DNA of 64,000 nucleotides from JACCZX01 sp963807155 (GCA_963807155.1 CAWEAZ010000031.1:310001-374000), one strand, 5' to 3'. Counted from the first letter of the stretch, positions 9,679-17,835 are shown. The notes: generated by a model from the sequence alone, not told the origin. Translations and numbers: made by a program.

Positions 9679-10937
9679 TGCCAGCATCACGATCGGGTTC
9701 TGCGTCCGGATCGAGCGGCTCTTGCGGAGGCCGAATGTTCTCCGGCACATGCTGCAGATTGACGCGGATGCGCGTCCAGTTCGAAGACCGGCCACGCATC
9801 GAATCGACCAGCACGTCGGCCGGTTCGAGGTGCTCGGCGACATTGGCGTGGCGCGCTTTCCAACGTTCGAGGCCGGCCAGCGCATCGTCCTTGCGCTGCG
9901 CGCGGCCGATTTCAATCAACGGATGTTTGCTTACGCGTCGGCGCGACGGTTGAACGCGCGGCGGCTCGCCGGGTTGCTTCTTGTACTGCGGCGGCCAAGG
10001 CGCATCGCCTAGCCCCTCACGCTCATGACGCGCCGATAGCTCGAGCAAACCTTCGAGCGAGCCCCCGTTCGCGTCGATGCCTTCGTGCCGGTCGCCTAAC
10101 CGCGCAAATCGTGAAGGCATCGTTGCGAGCGTGAAGTCCGCAGGCTCACACGAATCGACCTCGTCCCAGCTCAGCGGCGCGGACACGCGCGCATCGGCAT
10201 TCGGACGCACCGAATATGCAGCCGCCGTCGTACGGTCCTTCGCGTTCTGGTTGTAGTCAACAAACACGCCATGGCGCTCCTCCTTCCACCACTTGCTCGT
10301 TGCAATGCTGGGAGCGCGCCGCTCGACTTCGCGCGCCAGCGCGAGCGCAGCACGTCGCACTTCGTCGAATGTCCAACGCCGCTCGATGCGAGCGTAGACG
10401 TGCATCCCGCGCGAGCCCGACGTCTTGGGCCAGCCTACGAGGCCAAAATCCTGCAGCGTCGCTTGAGCAATTCGCGAGACTTCACGCACCTGTGTCCAGG
10501 GCACACCGGGCACCGGATCCAGATCAACGCGCAGCTCGTCAGGATGATCGAGATCATCGGCACGCACCGGATGCGGATGCAATTCGAGGCACGCCAAGTT
10601 GGCCATCCAGACCAGTGCCGCATGCGTCGCGCGGCACAACCTCCTCGGCGCTGCGGCCGGAAGGAAAGCGCAGCGATACGACCTCGATCCATGAGGGCCG
10701 TGCATCGGGCGCTCGCTTTTGAAAAAAGAATTCGTCTGCAATGCCGTTGGGATAGCGCACGAGCACGTTGGGCCTTCCGCCCGCGCCGCGCAGCGCGCCC
10801 GTCGCTACCGCCAGGTAGTAGTGAACGAGATCGAGCTTCGTGTACCCGGCGTCTGGAAAAAGGATCTTGCGAGGATTCGATATCGAAATCTCGCGGCCCT
10901 CGACGACCAGCAGCTCGCGTTCGGCGGCCTTAGGCAT
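9623..10937 (-). CDS. LigD-type polymerase/primase domain protein, one frameshift at about 10622
   Basis: Two overlapping frames join to a 437-residue LigD polymerase (archaeo-eukaryotic primase family) protein. The first runs MPKAAERELLVVEGREI...SNPRKILFPDAGYTK through RSAEEVVPRDA; the second continues ALVWMANLACLELHPHP, RVDLDPVPG (metal-binding DxD) and TSGSRGMHVYAR. The frames meet at an extra base near 10622. These proteins add nucleotides to broken DNA ends, usually with Ku and a ligase. No Ku, phosphoesterase or ligase module is fused here. The C-terminus has the basic RGRSSNWTRIRVNLQHVP segment common in proteobacterial versions. The 3' end overlaps the convergent ligase gene by 56 bases. 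Confidence 0.87.
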
Positions 10938-10943
10938 CGACGT

Positions 10944-11346
10944 TCAACGAAGCTGCTTGCGAACGACCAGCTTCAGACCGGACCATGTGTCGTCGATCGC
11001 ACATACCTTGACGTCGACAAACCCCAATGGAAGCGCAAGTTCGCGAATCGTGTCTTCCGTGATGTCGGTTGGAACTTTTGATGACTTCTTTGGCCATGAC
11101 ACCCAAACCACAGCGGTCGGTTTGAGTTTTCCGCGATAGCGCACAGAGCAATTGCTGAAGTTGTGCACGCCGCGCGGAGAACACGTGAACGATATCCGTC
11201 GCAGCAGAGATGCGTGGCCCGAACTGAACGCCCGGCAGCGGCTCAAGAAGCGATAAGTAGTTGGCGGGAGCACCAACGAGCACGATGTTGCTTCCGTCTG
11301 CGAAGCCAAGCTTCTTGGCAAGAGGAGTTCCCGAATAGCCGCTCAT
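10944..11346 (-). CDS. DUF3052 family protein, frameshift at 11127-11130
   Basis: The N-terminal frame reads MSGYSGTPLAKKLGFADGS...VGAPANY and the C-terminal frame reads LKPTAVVWVSWPKKSSK...VCAIDDTWSGLKLVVRKQL. They are one DUF3052 protein of 133 residues split by an extra A in the AAAA run of the coding strand at 11127-11130. The function is unknown; the conserved ends (SGYSGTPL; WSGL at the C-terminus) define the family. It ends seven bases before the LigD-type polymerase start, so the two are probably cotranscribed. Confidence 0.83.
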
Positions 11347-11377
11347 GCGGAGGTATCACTTGAGTTGTGAGCCGCAG

Positions 11378-11639
11378 TCAGGTTCCGGTTCGGGCCGCCT
11401 TGTCCGGCCGCTTCACACAGCGCACTTTGCGCGGAACGTCTTTCACCTGACTACCCCCGGTGACCTCCTTCACTTCGCCTTTCGGACACGTCCCGTCGTC
11501 GACGTAGACGATCTTGCCGAACGGAATATCACCTTCCTTCGGCATCTTCTTTAGATAGACATTGTCGGAGAAGGCACACGCCGGGCGCGAGCAGTCCCAC
11601 CCACAGAATCGCCGTCGTCAAATGTCGTACGGTTGTCAT
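11378..11639 (-). CDS. Small secreted DUF6719-like protein, frameshift near 11573
   Basis: From ATG 11639 the frame gives a signal-peptide-like start, MTTVRHLTTAILWVGLLAPG. After one extra base near 11573 it continues SDNVYLKKMPKEGDIPFGK, then GTCPKGEVKEVTGGS and RKVRCVKRP, ending at a TGA at 11378. The joined product is about 86 residues. A short periplasmic protein with the pattern VYLKKMP..GDIPFGK...DDGTCPKG..KEVTGG fits my recollection of DUF6719. Without the correction the mature part has no start codon. Function unknown. It lies between DUF3052 and gntK on the same strand. Confidence 0.6.
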
Positions 11640-11671
11640 TTCGTCTCCACGATACACCAAGCGTTCTGCTC

Positions 11672-12154
11672 TTACCTGCCGAGCTGGGAGCGGATCTCTC
11701 CGACTGCTTGCTCCGAAGGCAACGCAGCATCAACGATGAATGCCTCACGTGGCTCTTCGAGATCGCGGAACTGACTTTCAATAAGCCGTGGCGACATGTA
11801 ATGACCAAGACGACGATCCAACCTTGCTCGAATCAGATCGGGCTGTGCCTTCAGATAGACGACCTCGACATTGCCATCGGCACAAAGAATCCCGCGGTAA
11901 GCCTGCTTCAGGGCCGAGCAGGCGAGCACGCCGTTCTCGCCGCGCTCGTTGCGCTGAGAGATCAGCTGTTGCAGCTTCTCCAACCAGGGGCCGCGATCCT
12001 CGTCTGTGAGCGGAACGCCGGAAGCCATCTTGCGAACGTTCTCCGGAGGGTGGAAGTCGTCGGCATCGTAGAAAGGCCAGCCGATTGCTTCCGACAGGAG
12101 CTTGCCAATGGTGGTCTTACCAGATCCGGTAACGCCCATGATCAGAACAAACAT
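11672..12154 (-). CDS. gntK: Gluconokinase
   Basis: A 160-residue P-loop kinase that phosphorylates gluconate to 6-phosphogluconate. The start MFVLIMGVTGSGKTTIGKLL carries Walker A (GVTGSGKT). It is followed by WPFYDADDFHPPENVRKM and the CSALKQAYRGILC segment characteristic of the GntK/IdnK group. I chose ATG 12154; the frame extends upstream but into unrelated sequence. No gluconate transporter or Entner-Doudoroff gene lies nearby, so the genomic setting adds nothing. Intact. Confidence 0.93.
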   Translation of the reverse strand: MFVLIMGVTGSGKTTIGKLLSEAIGWPFYDADDFHPPENVRKMASGVPLTDEDRGPWLEKLQQLISQRNERGENGVLACSALKQAYRGILCADGNVEVVYLKAQPDLIRARLDRRLGHYMSPRLIESQFRDLEEPREAFIVDAALPSEQAVGEIRSQLGR

Positions 12155-12165
12155 CGCACGTGACG

Positions 12166-12276
12166 CTATTGCCCTTCTGGAGGCTGCCACAGCTCGACTT
12201 TGTTGCCCTCCGGGTCCATGATCCAGACAGCGCTGCCAACGTCGGCTTGCTCGAAGTGCAGCAAGACGCCACATTC
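12166..12276 (-). pseudogene. C-terminal remnant of a VOC/glyoxalase-fold protein
   Basis: A short frame just after the DCC gene reads GVLLHFEQADVGSAVW followed by IMDPEGNKVELWQPPEGQ and a stop. The ending (DPEGNKVELWQP) is the typical last strand of a glyoxalase/VOC domain, and GVLLHFEQADV resembles an earlier strand of the same half. The roughly 35 residues expected between them and the whole first module are missing, and no start codon precedes it. I read it as a decayed or internally deleted gene. Confidence 0.5.
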
Positions 12277-12277
12277 G

Positions 12278-12688
12278 CTACTCCTCGAGATACCTCGCCC
12301 GGAGATCTGGGCTTGGGGCCATGCATGCTTCGACGCGGCCGAACCAACGATATCTGTTTCGGGCGACAACGTCATACATCCAATCGCGAATGGGCCGCGG
12401 GATGATTCTTATTGCGCCGACGAGCCTCCATACGCCACGCAAGTAACTCGCCACACGGATGGCAGCATCCGACTTCACGTATGCCTTCCCATCGGCAACA
12501 AGCACGAAAGTATTCGCCTCCGCGGGATCAAATCCCAGCTCGCGCAGGAGACGAGAACCCTGCGCGCGATTGCAAAGGCGCAAACCTAAGGACCGGGGAA
12601 GCTTCGTGCTCCAGGATGAACTTCACCGAGCGCGCGCAAAGGTTACATACACCGTCGAAAATTACGACGCCAGCTCAATCTGTGTCAC
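12278..12688 (-). CDS. DCC-family thiol-disulfide oxidoreductase (DUF393), two frameshifts
   Basis: The frame VVIFDGVCNLCARSVKFIL carries the DGVCNLC motif that names the DCC family, followed by EHEASPVLRFAPLQS. After an extra base near 12556 it continues RLLRELGFDPAEANTFVLV through AYVKSDAAIRVASYL to the family C-terminus ending RARYLEE. The 5' end is uncertain: a GTG at 12688 (VTQIELA) would join only if one base is missing near 12669, since a stop lies directly upstream in the motif frame. The joined gene would encode about 136 residues, normal for the family. Function unknown; the CxxC suggests redox activity. Confidence 0.72.
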
Positions 12689-12692
12689 CGAT

Positions 12693-13172
12693 CTAAAACA
12701 CCAGCGCCGCGATGAATACGCCGACCATCGTGAACGCAATCGCCAATTTGATTGCGGTGCCGACCAGCAGTCCAAACCAGGTGGCGGCGCCGACCTTGCC
12801 GGCGCGGAGTGCGTCCTTGTGCGCGATGAATTCGCCGATCGCCGCTCCCATCAGCGGCATGAACAAGAGGCCCCACAGACCAGTGAAGACGCCCGCCACT
12901 GTGCCGATGGCCGCGCCGATGATGCCTTGCCTGCTTGCTCCCGCTCGCTTTGCCGAAATTGCCGCGGCGACGTAGTCGATGACAATTCCCAGTACCGCCA
13001 GAATCGCCAGCACCACAACGGTAAACACGCTGATGCGCTGAAAGTCGCCGATCCATGCGGCGAGCAGAACGCCGCCGAAAATCAGCGGTACTCCTGGCAG
13101 CGCGGGCAACACGGTGCCAGCGAAGCCGACCACGATCAGCAACACCGCGATGATCCAGAGCGTGGTGGTCAT
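12693..13172 (-). CDS. DUF456 membrane protein
   Basis: A 159-residue integral membrane protein rich in Gly, Ala and Val with about four to five hydrophobic segments. The first is WIIAVLLIVVGFAGTVLPAL and the last lies at the C-terminus (FTMVGVFIAALVF). The pattern GLLFMPLMGAAIGEF is typical of DUF456, a family of unknown function. It follows the DUF47 gene after 13 bases and is probably cotranscribed with it. Intact. Confidence 0.85.
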   Translation of the reverse strand: MTTTLWIIAVLLIVVGFAGTVLPALPGVPLIFGGVLLAAWIGDFQRISVFTVVVLAILAVLGIVIDYVAAAISAKRAGASRQGIIGAAIGTVAGVFTGLWGLLFMPLMGAAIGEFIAHKDALRAGKVGAATWFGLLVGTAIKLAIAFTMVGVFIAALVF

Positions 13173-13185
13173 CGCTGTTGCTTCG

Positions 13186-13857
13186 TCAGCGCAGCGCGAG
13201 CGCCTGCACTTCCGCTGCCGCGTGCTTGCACGCGTCGGTCAGTTGCTCCAGCAGTTCATAGATCGCGCGCAGTTTCATCAGCTGGCGCATGTCCGACTCG
13301 TCGCGAAAGAGCTTGGACATCGCGGCGCGCATCACGTGGTCGGCCTGCGCTTCAAGATCGTCGACTTCCTGACATAGCGCCAGCGCAGCGCGCGGGTCGT
13401 CGACCGACTGCAGCTGCGCCACCGCCAGACGCAGCTTGTCGGCGCCCTGCACCGCCAGCGCCGCCAGCCGATGTGCATCGGGCGTCAGCGTCGTGACGTT
13501 ATAAAGATGCAAGGACTGCGCAACATCTTCGGTGAGATCAAGAATATCGTCGAGGCGATTGATCAATGCGTGAATCGCTCCACGCGGAAACGGCGGCAGC
13601 AAGGAGCGTCTGACCAGAGCCAACGTGTCGTCGACGACCGTATCAGCGCGCTTTTCAAGTGCCTCGATTTCACGCACGCGACCATCGGGGTCGCGCACAT
13701 CCGACAACAGCTGCGCCAACGCGGTGACACCCTCGACACATAGCTGCGCCTGGCGATCGAACAGCGAATAGAAGCGTCGATCGCGTGGCACCAGTCGCCG
13801 TAGCACGCTTCGCAGGGGACGAGGACTGCGGCTCTCGGCGACGAAGTTCGAAGTCAT
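13186..13857 (-). CDS. DUF47/PhoU-like phosphate transport regulator
   Basis: About 223 residues of all-helical DUF47 protein, related to PhoU. The core runs FYSLFDRQAQLCVEGVTAL, then EIEALEKRADTVVDDTL and RLDDILDLTEDVAQSLHLY. Family members normally pair with a Pit phosphate transporter, which is not next to this gene: upstream is dnaB and downstream is DUF456. I choose ATG 13857 (MTSNFVAES), five bases after the dnaB stop; a TTG at 13866 is possible. Confidence 0.85.
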   Translation of the reverse strand: MTSNFVAESRSPRPLRSVLRRLVPRDRRFYSLFDRQAQLCVEGVTALAQLLSDVRDPDGRVREIEALEKRADTVVDDTLALVRRSLLPPFPRGAIHALINRLDDILDLTEDVAQSLHLYNVTTLTPDAHRLAALAVQGADKLRLAVAQLQSVDDPRAALALCQEVDDLEAQADHVMRAAMSKLFRDESDMRQLMKLRAIYELLEQLTDACKHAAAEVQALALR

Positions 13858-13862
13858 ACGAA

Positions 13863-15236
13863 TCAATACGATGTATTGCGTGCCAGGTTTTCGAACTTGG
13901 TGTACTGCCCGTCAAAGCGCAGGTTCAGGCGGCCGATCGGCCCATTGCGCTGTTTGCCGATGATGATTTCGGCAATGTTCTTGTCGGTCGTGTCCGGGTT
14001 GTAGACCTCGTCGCGATAGATGAACAGGATCACATCGGCGTCCTGCTCGATCGCGCCCGACTCTCGCAGGTCCGACATGACAGGCCGTTTATCGACGCGC
14101 GTCTCCACCGTGCGGTTCAACTGCGACAGCGCGACTACCGGTACTGCAAGCTCTTTCGCCAACGCCTTGAGGCCACGCGAAATCTCGGAGATTTCGGTCG
14201 CTCGATTCTCGCCTGCCGAACTCGCGCTCATCAGCTGCAGGTAATCGACGATGATCAATCCGAGCCGGCCGCAGGTCCGTGCGAGGCGCCGCGCGCGCGC
14301 ACGCAGGTCGATCGACGTCATCGCGGCCGTTTCGTCGATATACAGCGGCGCTTCGTGCATCTTCTGAATCGCACTCGTCAAGCGCGGCCAATCTTCATCC
14401 TGCAGTCTTCCCGTGCGCAACCGCTGCTGATCCAATTTACCTACCGAGCTCAACATCCGCAGCGCCAACTGTGATGCACCCATTTCCATCGAGAACACGG
14501 CCACCGGCATGCCCTGATCAAGCGCGACGTGTTCGCCGATATTCAGGGCCAGCGCCGTCTTTCCCATGCTGGGTCTGCCGGCAATGATGATCAGATCGCC
14601 CGCCTGAAACCCGGACGTCTTCGAATCGAGATCCGCGAAACCCGTAGGCACGCCAGTGACGTCCGATGGATTCGCACGCTCGAACAGTTCCTGAATGCGT
14701 TCGACCACGCGCGTCAGCAGCGGCTGGATCTCAATAAAGCCCTGCCGTCCGCGCGCGCCCTCCTCGGCGATCTGAAAAACTTTGGTCTCGGCTTCGTCGA
14801 GGATCTGTTTGGTGTCTTTTCCGGCAGGATTCAGCGCGCTGGTTGCGATCTCGTCGCCCGCGGTAACCAGTCGGCGCAGCACCGATCGCTCGCGCACCAA
14901 CTCCGCATAACGCCGAATGTTGGCCGCCGACGGCGTGTTCTGCGCCAGCGAATTCAGATAGACGAGCCCGCCCGCCTGTTCCGCGCGCCCCGTGTTCCGC
15001 AACGCCTCGAACACAGTGACCGAATCGGCCGGCTTGCTGGCGTCCACCAACCGGCTGATCGCACCGAAGATGTACTGGTGATCCTGCCGGTAAAAATCGT
15101 TGGTGCCGATCAAATCGGCTATGCGATCCCACGCGGTGTTATCAAGCAGCAATCCGCCAAGCACCGATTGCTCCGCCTCGATCGAGTGCGGAGGAAGCCG
15201 GACGGCCGCAAGCTGGGGATCGATCGGCTGATTCAC
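13863..15236 (-). CDS. dnaB: Replicative DNA helicase DnaB
   Basis: Hexameric replicative helicase with the N-terminal primase-binding domain (PHSIEAEQSVLGGLLLDN) and a RecA-like core. Walker A is GRPSMGKTALALN and Walker B is LGLIIVDYLQLM; QLNRTVETR and SGAIEQDADVI complete the DnaB pattern. The open frame begins upstream at 15290; I prefer the GTG at 15236 (VNQPIDPQ), giving 457 residues. It is separated from rplI by a strong terminator, so it probably needs its own promoter despite following the ribosomal protein operon. No intein. Intact. Confidence 0.95.
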   Translation of the reverse strand: MNQPIDPQLAAVRLPPHSIEAEQSVLGGLLLDNTAWDRIADLIGTNDFYRQDHQYIFGAISRLVDASKPADSVTVFEALRNTGRAEQAGGLVYLNSLAQNTPSAANIRRYAELVRERSVLRRLVTAGDEIATSALNPAGKDTKQILDEAETKVFQIAEEGARGRQGFIEIQPLLTRVVERIQELFERANPSDVTGVPTGFADLDSKTSGFQAGDLIIIAGRPSMGKTALALNIGEHVALDQGMPVAVFSMEMGASQLALRMLSSVGKLDQQRLRTGRLQDEDWPRLTSAIQKMHEAPLYIDETAAMTSIDLRARARRLARTCGRLGLIIVDYLQLMSASSAGENRATEISEISRGLKALAKELAVPVVALSQLNRTVETRVDKRPVMSDLRESGAIEQDADVILFIYRDEVYNPDTTDKNIAEIIIGKQRNGPIGRLNLRFDGQYTKFENLARNTSY

Positions 15237-15272
15237 GAGTGAGAGTGGGGGCACTGCAGGGGTGGGTCGCAA

Positions 15273-15278
15273 ACTATA
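15273..15278 (-). promoter_or_regulatory. Possible -10 element for dnaB
   Basis: The minus strand reads TATAGT at 15278-15273, between the rplI terminator and the dnaB start. No good -35 hexamer is visible, so this is only a candidate. It is listed because the terminator at 15308-15337 implies an independent dnaB promoter. Confidence 0.25.
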
Positions 15279-15307
15279 ACAAGCGGGCACGCAGCAAGCA
15301 GCCGCGC

Positions 15308-15337
15308 AAAAAAAATGGCGGCCAATGCGGCCGCCAT
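15308..15337 (-). terminator. Rho-independent terminator after rplI
   Basis: On the minus strand the stem ATGGCGGCC pairs with GGCCGCCAT around a five-base loop and is followed by eight T residues. It lies 22 bases past the rplI stop and ends the rpsF-priB-rpsR-rplI operon ahead of dnaB. Confidence 0.88.
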
Positions 15338-15358
15338 TCAGCTCACAGCAATGCCGCG

Positions 15359-15811
15359 CTAGGCCTGCTCGCCCACGACGGTGACCGTAATTTCTGCCAC
15401 TACGTCCGTGTGCAGTACCACCGACACATGATGTTCGCCGACTGATTTCAGCGGCCCTTGCGGCATGCGGATTTGCCCCTTGTTGACGGCGAATCCCTGC
15501 TTGCCAAGTGCTTCGGCGATATCGAAATTGGTCACCGAGCCGAACAGCTTGCCATCCACACCCGCCTTGGCCGGGATCCGGACACTCGAGCCGCTGAGCT
15601 TGGCGTTTACCGCTTGCGCGGCCGATAGTCGATCCGACTGCGCCTTCTCGAGATCGCCCCGGCGTGCTTCGAATTCCTTGATCGCCGCCTCTGTCGCGCG
15701 GCGGGCTTTGCCTTGCGGGATCAGAAAATTGCGCGCGTATCCCTGCCTGACCTTGACCACATCGCCCAGCTGCCCGAGGTTGATCACCTTTTCCAACAAA
15801 ATAATTTGCAT
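15359..15811 (-). CDS. rplI: 50S ribosomal protein bL9
   Basis: 150 residues with the invariant L9 N-terminus (MQIILLEKVINLGQLGDVV), the RNA-binding GYARNFLIPQGKA motif, the long connecting helix and the C-terminal domain. It is the last gene of the rpsF-priB-rpsR-rplI operon and is followed by a strong terminator. Intact. Confidence 0.97.
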   Translation of the reverse strand: MQIILLEKVINLGQLGDVVKVRQGYARNFLIPQGKARRATEAAIKEFEARRGDLEKAQSDRLSAAQAVNAKLSGSSVRIPAKAGVDGKLFGSVTNFDIAEALGKQGFAVNKGQIRMPQGPLKSVGEHHVSVVLHTDVVAEITVTVVGEQA

Positions 15812-15831
15812 GATCTATTCCTTGACCCCAA

Positions 15832-16122
15832 TCAATGCGTATCGGTATACGGCAGCAGCGCGAGAAAGCGCGCGCGCTTGATGGCGGTGTCGAGCTGGCG
15901 CTGATAGTGCGCCTTGGTCCCCGTCAATCGAGCAGGCGTGATCTTGCCGTTTTCGCCGATGAAGTCGCGCAGCGTGTCCACGTCCTTGTAGTCGATCTGC
16001 TCGACCTTCTCTACCGTGAAGCGGCAGAACCGCTTGCGCTTGAACAGCGCGTTCTGCTTGTTCTCGCGCCGCGGGCCTTTGCCCTTGCCTTTGAATTTGC
16101 CTCGTCCTGCTCCGAATGCCAT
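15832..16122 (-). CDS. rpsR: 30S ribosomal protein bS18
   Basis: 96 residues ending in the conserved S18 core (FCRFTVEKVEQIDYKDVDTL, GKITPARLTGT, YQRQLDTAIKRARFLALLP). A basic Gly- and Lys-rich N-terminal extension (GRGKFKGKGKGPRRENK) makes it longer than E. coli S18, as in other Betaproteobacteria. It begins one base after the priB stop. S18 binds next to S6 in the 30S platform. Confidence 0.97.
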   Translation of the reverse strand: MAFGAGRGKFKGKGKGPRRENKQNALFKRKRFCRFTVEKVEQIDYKDVDTLRDFIGENGKITPARLTGTKAHYQRQLDTAIKRARFLALLPYTDTH

Positions 16123-16123
16123 C

Positions 16124-16432
16124 TCAAACTCCGTTTTCTATTTCGTTAGCTTTGTATTCCGTCACGTGCACCAACAGCCGCGTCGTTCGACGCGAGCGCG
16201 GCGCAATGAACCCTTCGAGCACCATCGGCCTGCCCAGCGGCTCGCGATCCAGCGCCTGCGCTACCGCACCCAGCGCGATGGCCGAGAACTCGAACGCCAG
16301 CGTCCGCTCCGCCGCAGCCTCGGTCACGCTGCCCTCGTGCTCGAAGCTCGCTTCCAGCACGGCGACACCCGCTGGCGTATAGCGCAACGCGCTTTTCGCT
16401 ACGGCTTTCGCACGAATGCGGAGCTGATTCAC
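16124..16432 (-). CDS. priB: Primosomal replication protein N (PriB)
   Basis: A 102-residue OB-fold single-stranded DNA-binding protein (MNQLRIRAKAVAKSALRYTP; AIALGAVAQALDREPLG) in the position always held by priB, between rpsF and rpsR. PriB acts with PriA in restarting stalled replication forks. Its presence in this operon is a marker for Beta- and Gammaproteobacteria. Intact. Confidence 0.93.
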   Translation of the reverse strand: MNQLRIRAKAVAKSALRYTPAGVAVLEASFEHEGSVTEAAAERTLAFEFSAIALGAVAQALDREPLGRPMVLEGFIAPRSRRTTRLLVHVTEYKANEIENGV

Positions 16433-16483
16433 TCACCTGTTGCACCGGGTTCACTGATCTGCCGCTGGCTCGCGGTCAGCCGA

Positions 16484-16906
16484 TTAGGCGGTTTCCTCTG
16501 CCACAGGCGTGGCCATACTGGGCTGCGCGGGTGTCTGCGTCTGACCCGATGATTGCTCAGCCGAAGCCTTACGTGCTTCTTCACGCTCGACGATCTTCAT
16601 CATCGGCGAAGGACCTGTTTCGGCCCGCTTCATCTTGACGGTCAAATGACGCAGCACGGCGTCGTTGTAACGGAATGCGTTTTCGAGCTCGTCCAGCGTC
16701 TTGCTGTCGCACTCGATGTTCAGCAGCACGTAGTGCGCCTTGGCGAGCTTGTCGATCGGATACGACAACTGGCGCCGGCCCCAATCTTCGACGCGATGGA
16801 TCGCGCCTTTGTTGTTGGCGATCATCGCCTTGTAGCGATCGATCATCGCGGGCACTTGCTCGCTCTGATCGGGATGCACAATGAAACAGATTTCGTAGTG
16901 ACGCAT
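16484..16906 (-). CDS. rpsF: 30S ribosomal protein bS6
   Basis: 140 residues starting MRHYEICFIVHPDQSEQVP, with the S6 core GAIHRVEDWGRRQLSYPIDK and HYVLLNIECD and an acidic, Gln-rich tail. The ATG at 16906 is preceded by GGAACC; the frame extends further upstream, but that sequence is the leader. It is the first gene of the operon, preceded by a candidate S6:S18-binding leader and a TAGAAT -10 element. Confidence 0.97.
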   Translation of the reverse strand: MRHYEICFIVHPDQSEQVPAMIDRYKAMIANNKGAIHRVEDWGRRQLSYPIDKLAKAHYVLLNIECDSKTLDELENAFRYNDAVLRHLTVKMKRAETGPSPMMKIVEREEARKASAEQSSGQTQTPAQPSMATPVAEETA

Positions 16907-16913
16907 TAAGGTT

Positions 16914-16965
16914 CCTTGTGGGTAAGCCACCCGCGGTGTTCTGCGACATCCTCGGTGTGGCAAGG
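16914..16965 (-). promoter_or_regulatory. Candidate S6:S18-binding leader hairpin of rpsF
   Basis: On the minus strand, eight bases upstream of rpsF, an outer stem CCTTG/CAAGG encloses a second stem CCAC/GTGG and an inner region with CACACCGAGG and AACACCGCGG. The conserved S6:S18 autoregulatory RNA also has CCG-containing unpaired segments just ahead of rpsF. The fit is by eye; covariation has not been tested. Confidence 0.5.
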
Positions 16966-17011
16966 AGAAGCACTTGAACCAACAGGCTGCAAGCGCTTGA
17001 AAAAGCGCGCG

Positions 17012-17017
17012 ATTCTA
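17012..17017 (-). promoter_or_regulatory. Probable -10 element (TAGAAT) for rpsF
   Basis: The minus strand carries TAGAAT at 17017-17012 in the interval between the sirtuin gene and rpsF. A weak TGGCAT lies 17 bases upstream as a possible -35. Transcription from here would give a leader of roughly 100 bases, long enough to hold the hairpin at 16914-16965. Confidence 0.45.
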
Positions 17018-17055
17018 GCCTGAAACGGCTACCAATGCCAGGGCTTCGGAGGCGC

Positions 17056-17796
17056 TCAGTCACTCGTCGCCAGAAGCTCCGGCAAGGCGACCGCGGCGGT
17101 TCCACGGACGATGACCGTCGCCAGTTCATCGAGCTCGCTGGGTTGCGGATTGACGACGATGACCTTCGCGCCATGGCGCAGCGCCTCGGAGGGCAGTCCT
17201 GCTGCCGGATACACCAGACCGGAGGTGCCAATCACCAGCATGACCTCGCAGCGCGCAGCGGCAGCCTGCGCCTGCTGCAGCGTCGTCGAGTCGAGCATCT
17301 CGCCGAACCAGACCACGCCCGGCCGTAGCCAATCGCCACATCGCGGGCAGCGCGGTGGCTCGCCCGCAGGTAAACGCCGCGGATCGTCTTCGGCAAACCC
17401 GCAACGAGCCAGGCATACGGTGCGCATCAGGTTGCCGTGCAGCTCGATCGGCCTACTGCCCGCGCGGGCATGCAGGCCATCGACATTCTGCGTAATCAAT
17501 TCGAACGAATCGAAGCGCGATTGAGCCGCGGCCAGCGCAAAGTGCCCAGCATTCGGCTGCGCGTCGGCGACCAACCCGCGCCGCCACGCATACCAGCGCC
17601 ATACCAGCGGTGGATCGGCCCGAAAGCCATCTTCGGATGCGAGCTGCATTGGATCGTATTTCGCCCACAACCCGGTCGTTGCATCGCGAAAAGTCGGAAT
17701 ACCGCTTTCGGCGGAGATGCCTGCACCTGTCAGGACGGCGACGTGGCGGGCGTGCGCGATGTGCTCGCGTGCGGTCCGCTGGCTGGATGAGTTCAA
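17056..17796 (-). CDS. cobB: NAD-dependent protein deacylase, class III sirtuin
   Basis: A 246-residue Sir2 protein with GAGISAESGIPTFRD (NAD binding), TQNVDGLH and ELHGN (catalytic His), and four zinc-ligand cysteines in CLARCGF and CPRCGDW. The pair Tyr-x-x-Arg in WYAWRR marks the class III group that removes succinyl and malonyl groups as well as acetyl. It removes acyl groups from protein lysines with NAD consumption. It follows rlmB after a 39-base gap; the link is probably positional only. Intact. Confidence 0.93.
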   Translation of the reverse strand: MNSSSQRTAREHIAHARHVAVLTGAGISAESGIPTFRDATTGLWAKYDPMQLASEDGFRADPPLVWRWYAWRRGLVADAQPNAGHFALAAAQSRFDSFELITQNVDGLHARAGSRPIELHGNLMRTVCLARCGFAEDDPRRLPAGEPPRCPRCGDWLRPGVVWFGEMLDSTTLQQAQAAAARCEVMLVIGTSGLVYPAAGLPSEALRHGAKVIVVNPQPSELDELATVIVRGTAAVALPELLATSD

Positions 17797-17835
17797 TCTG
17801 GAAAACGAATCAAACCGAAGGCGGCGACGACGGCA

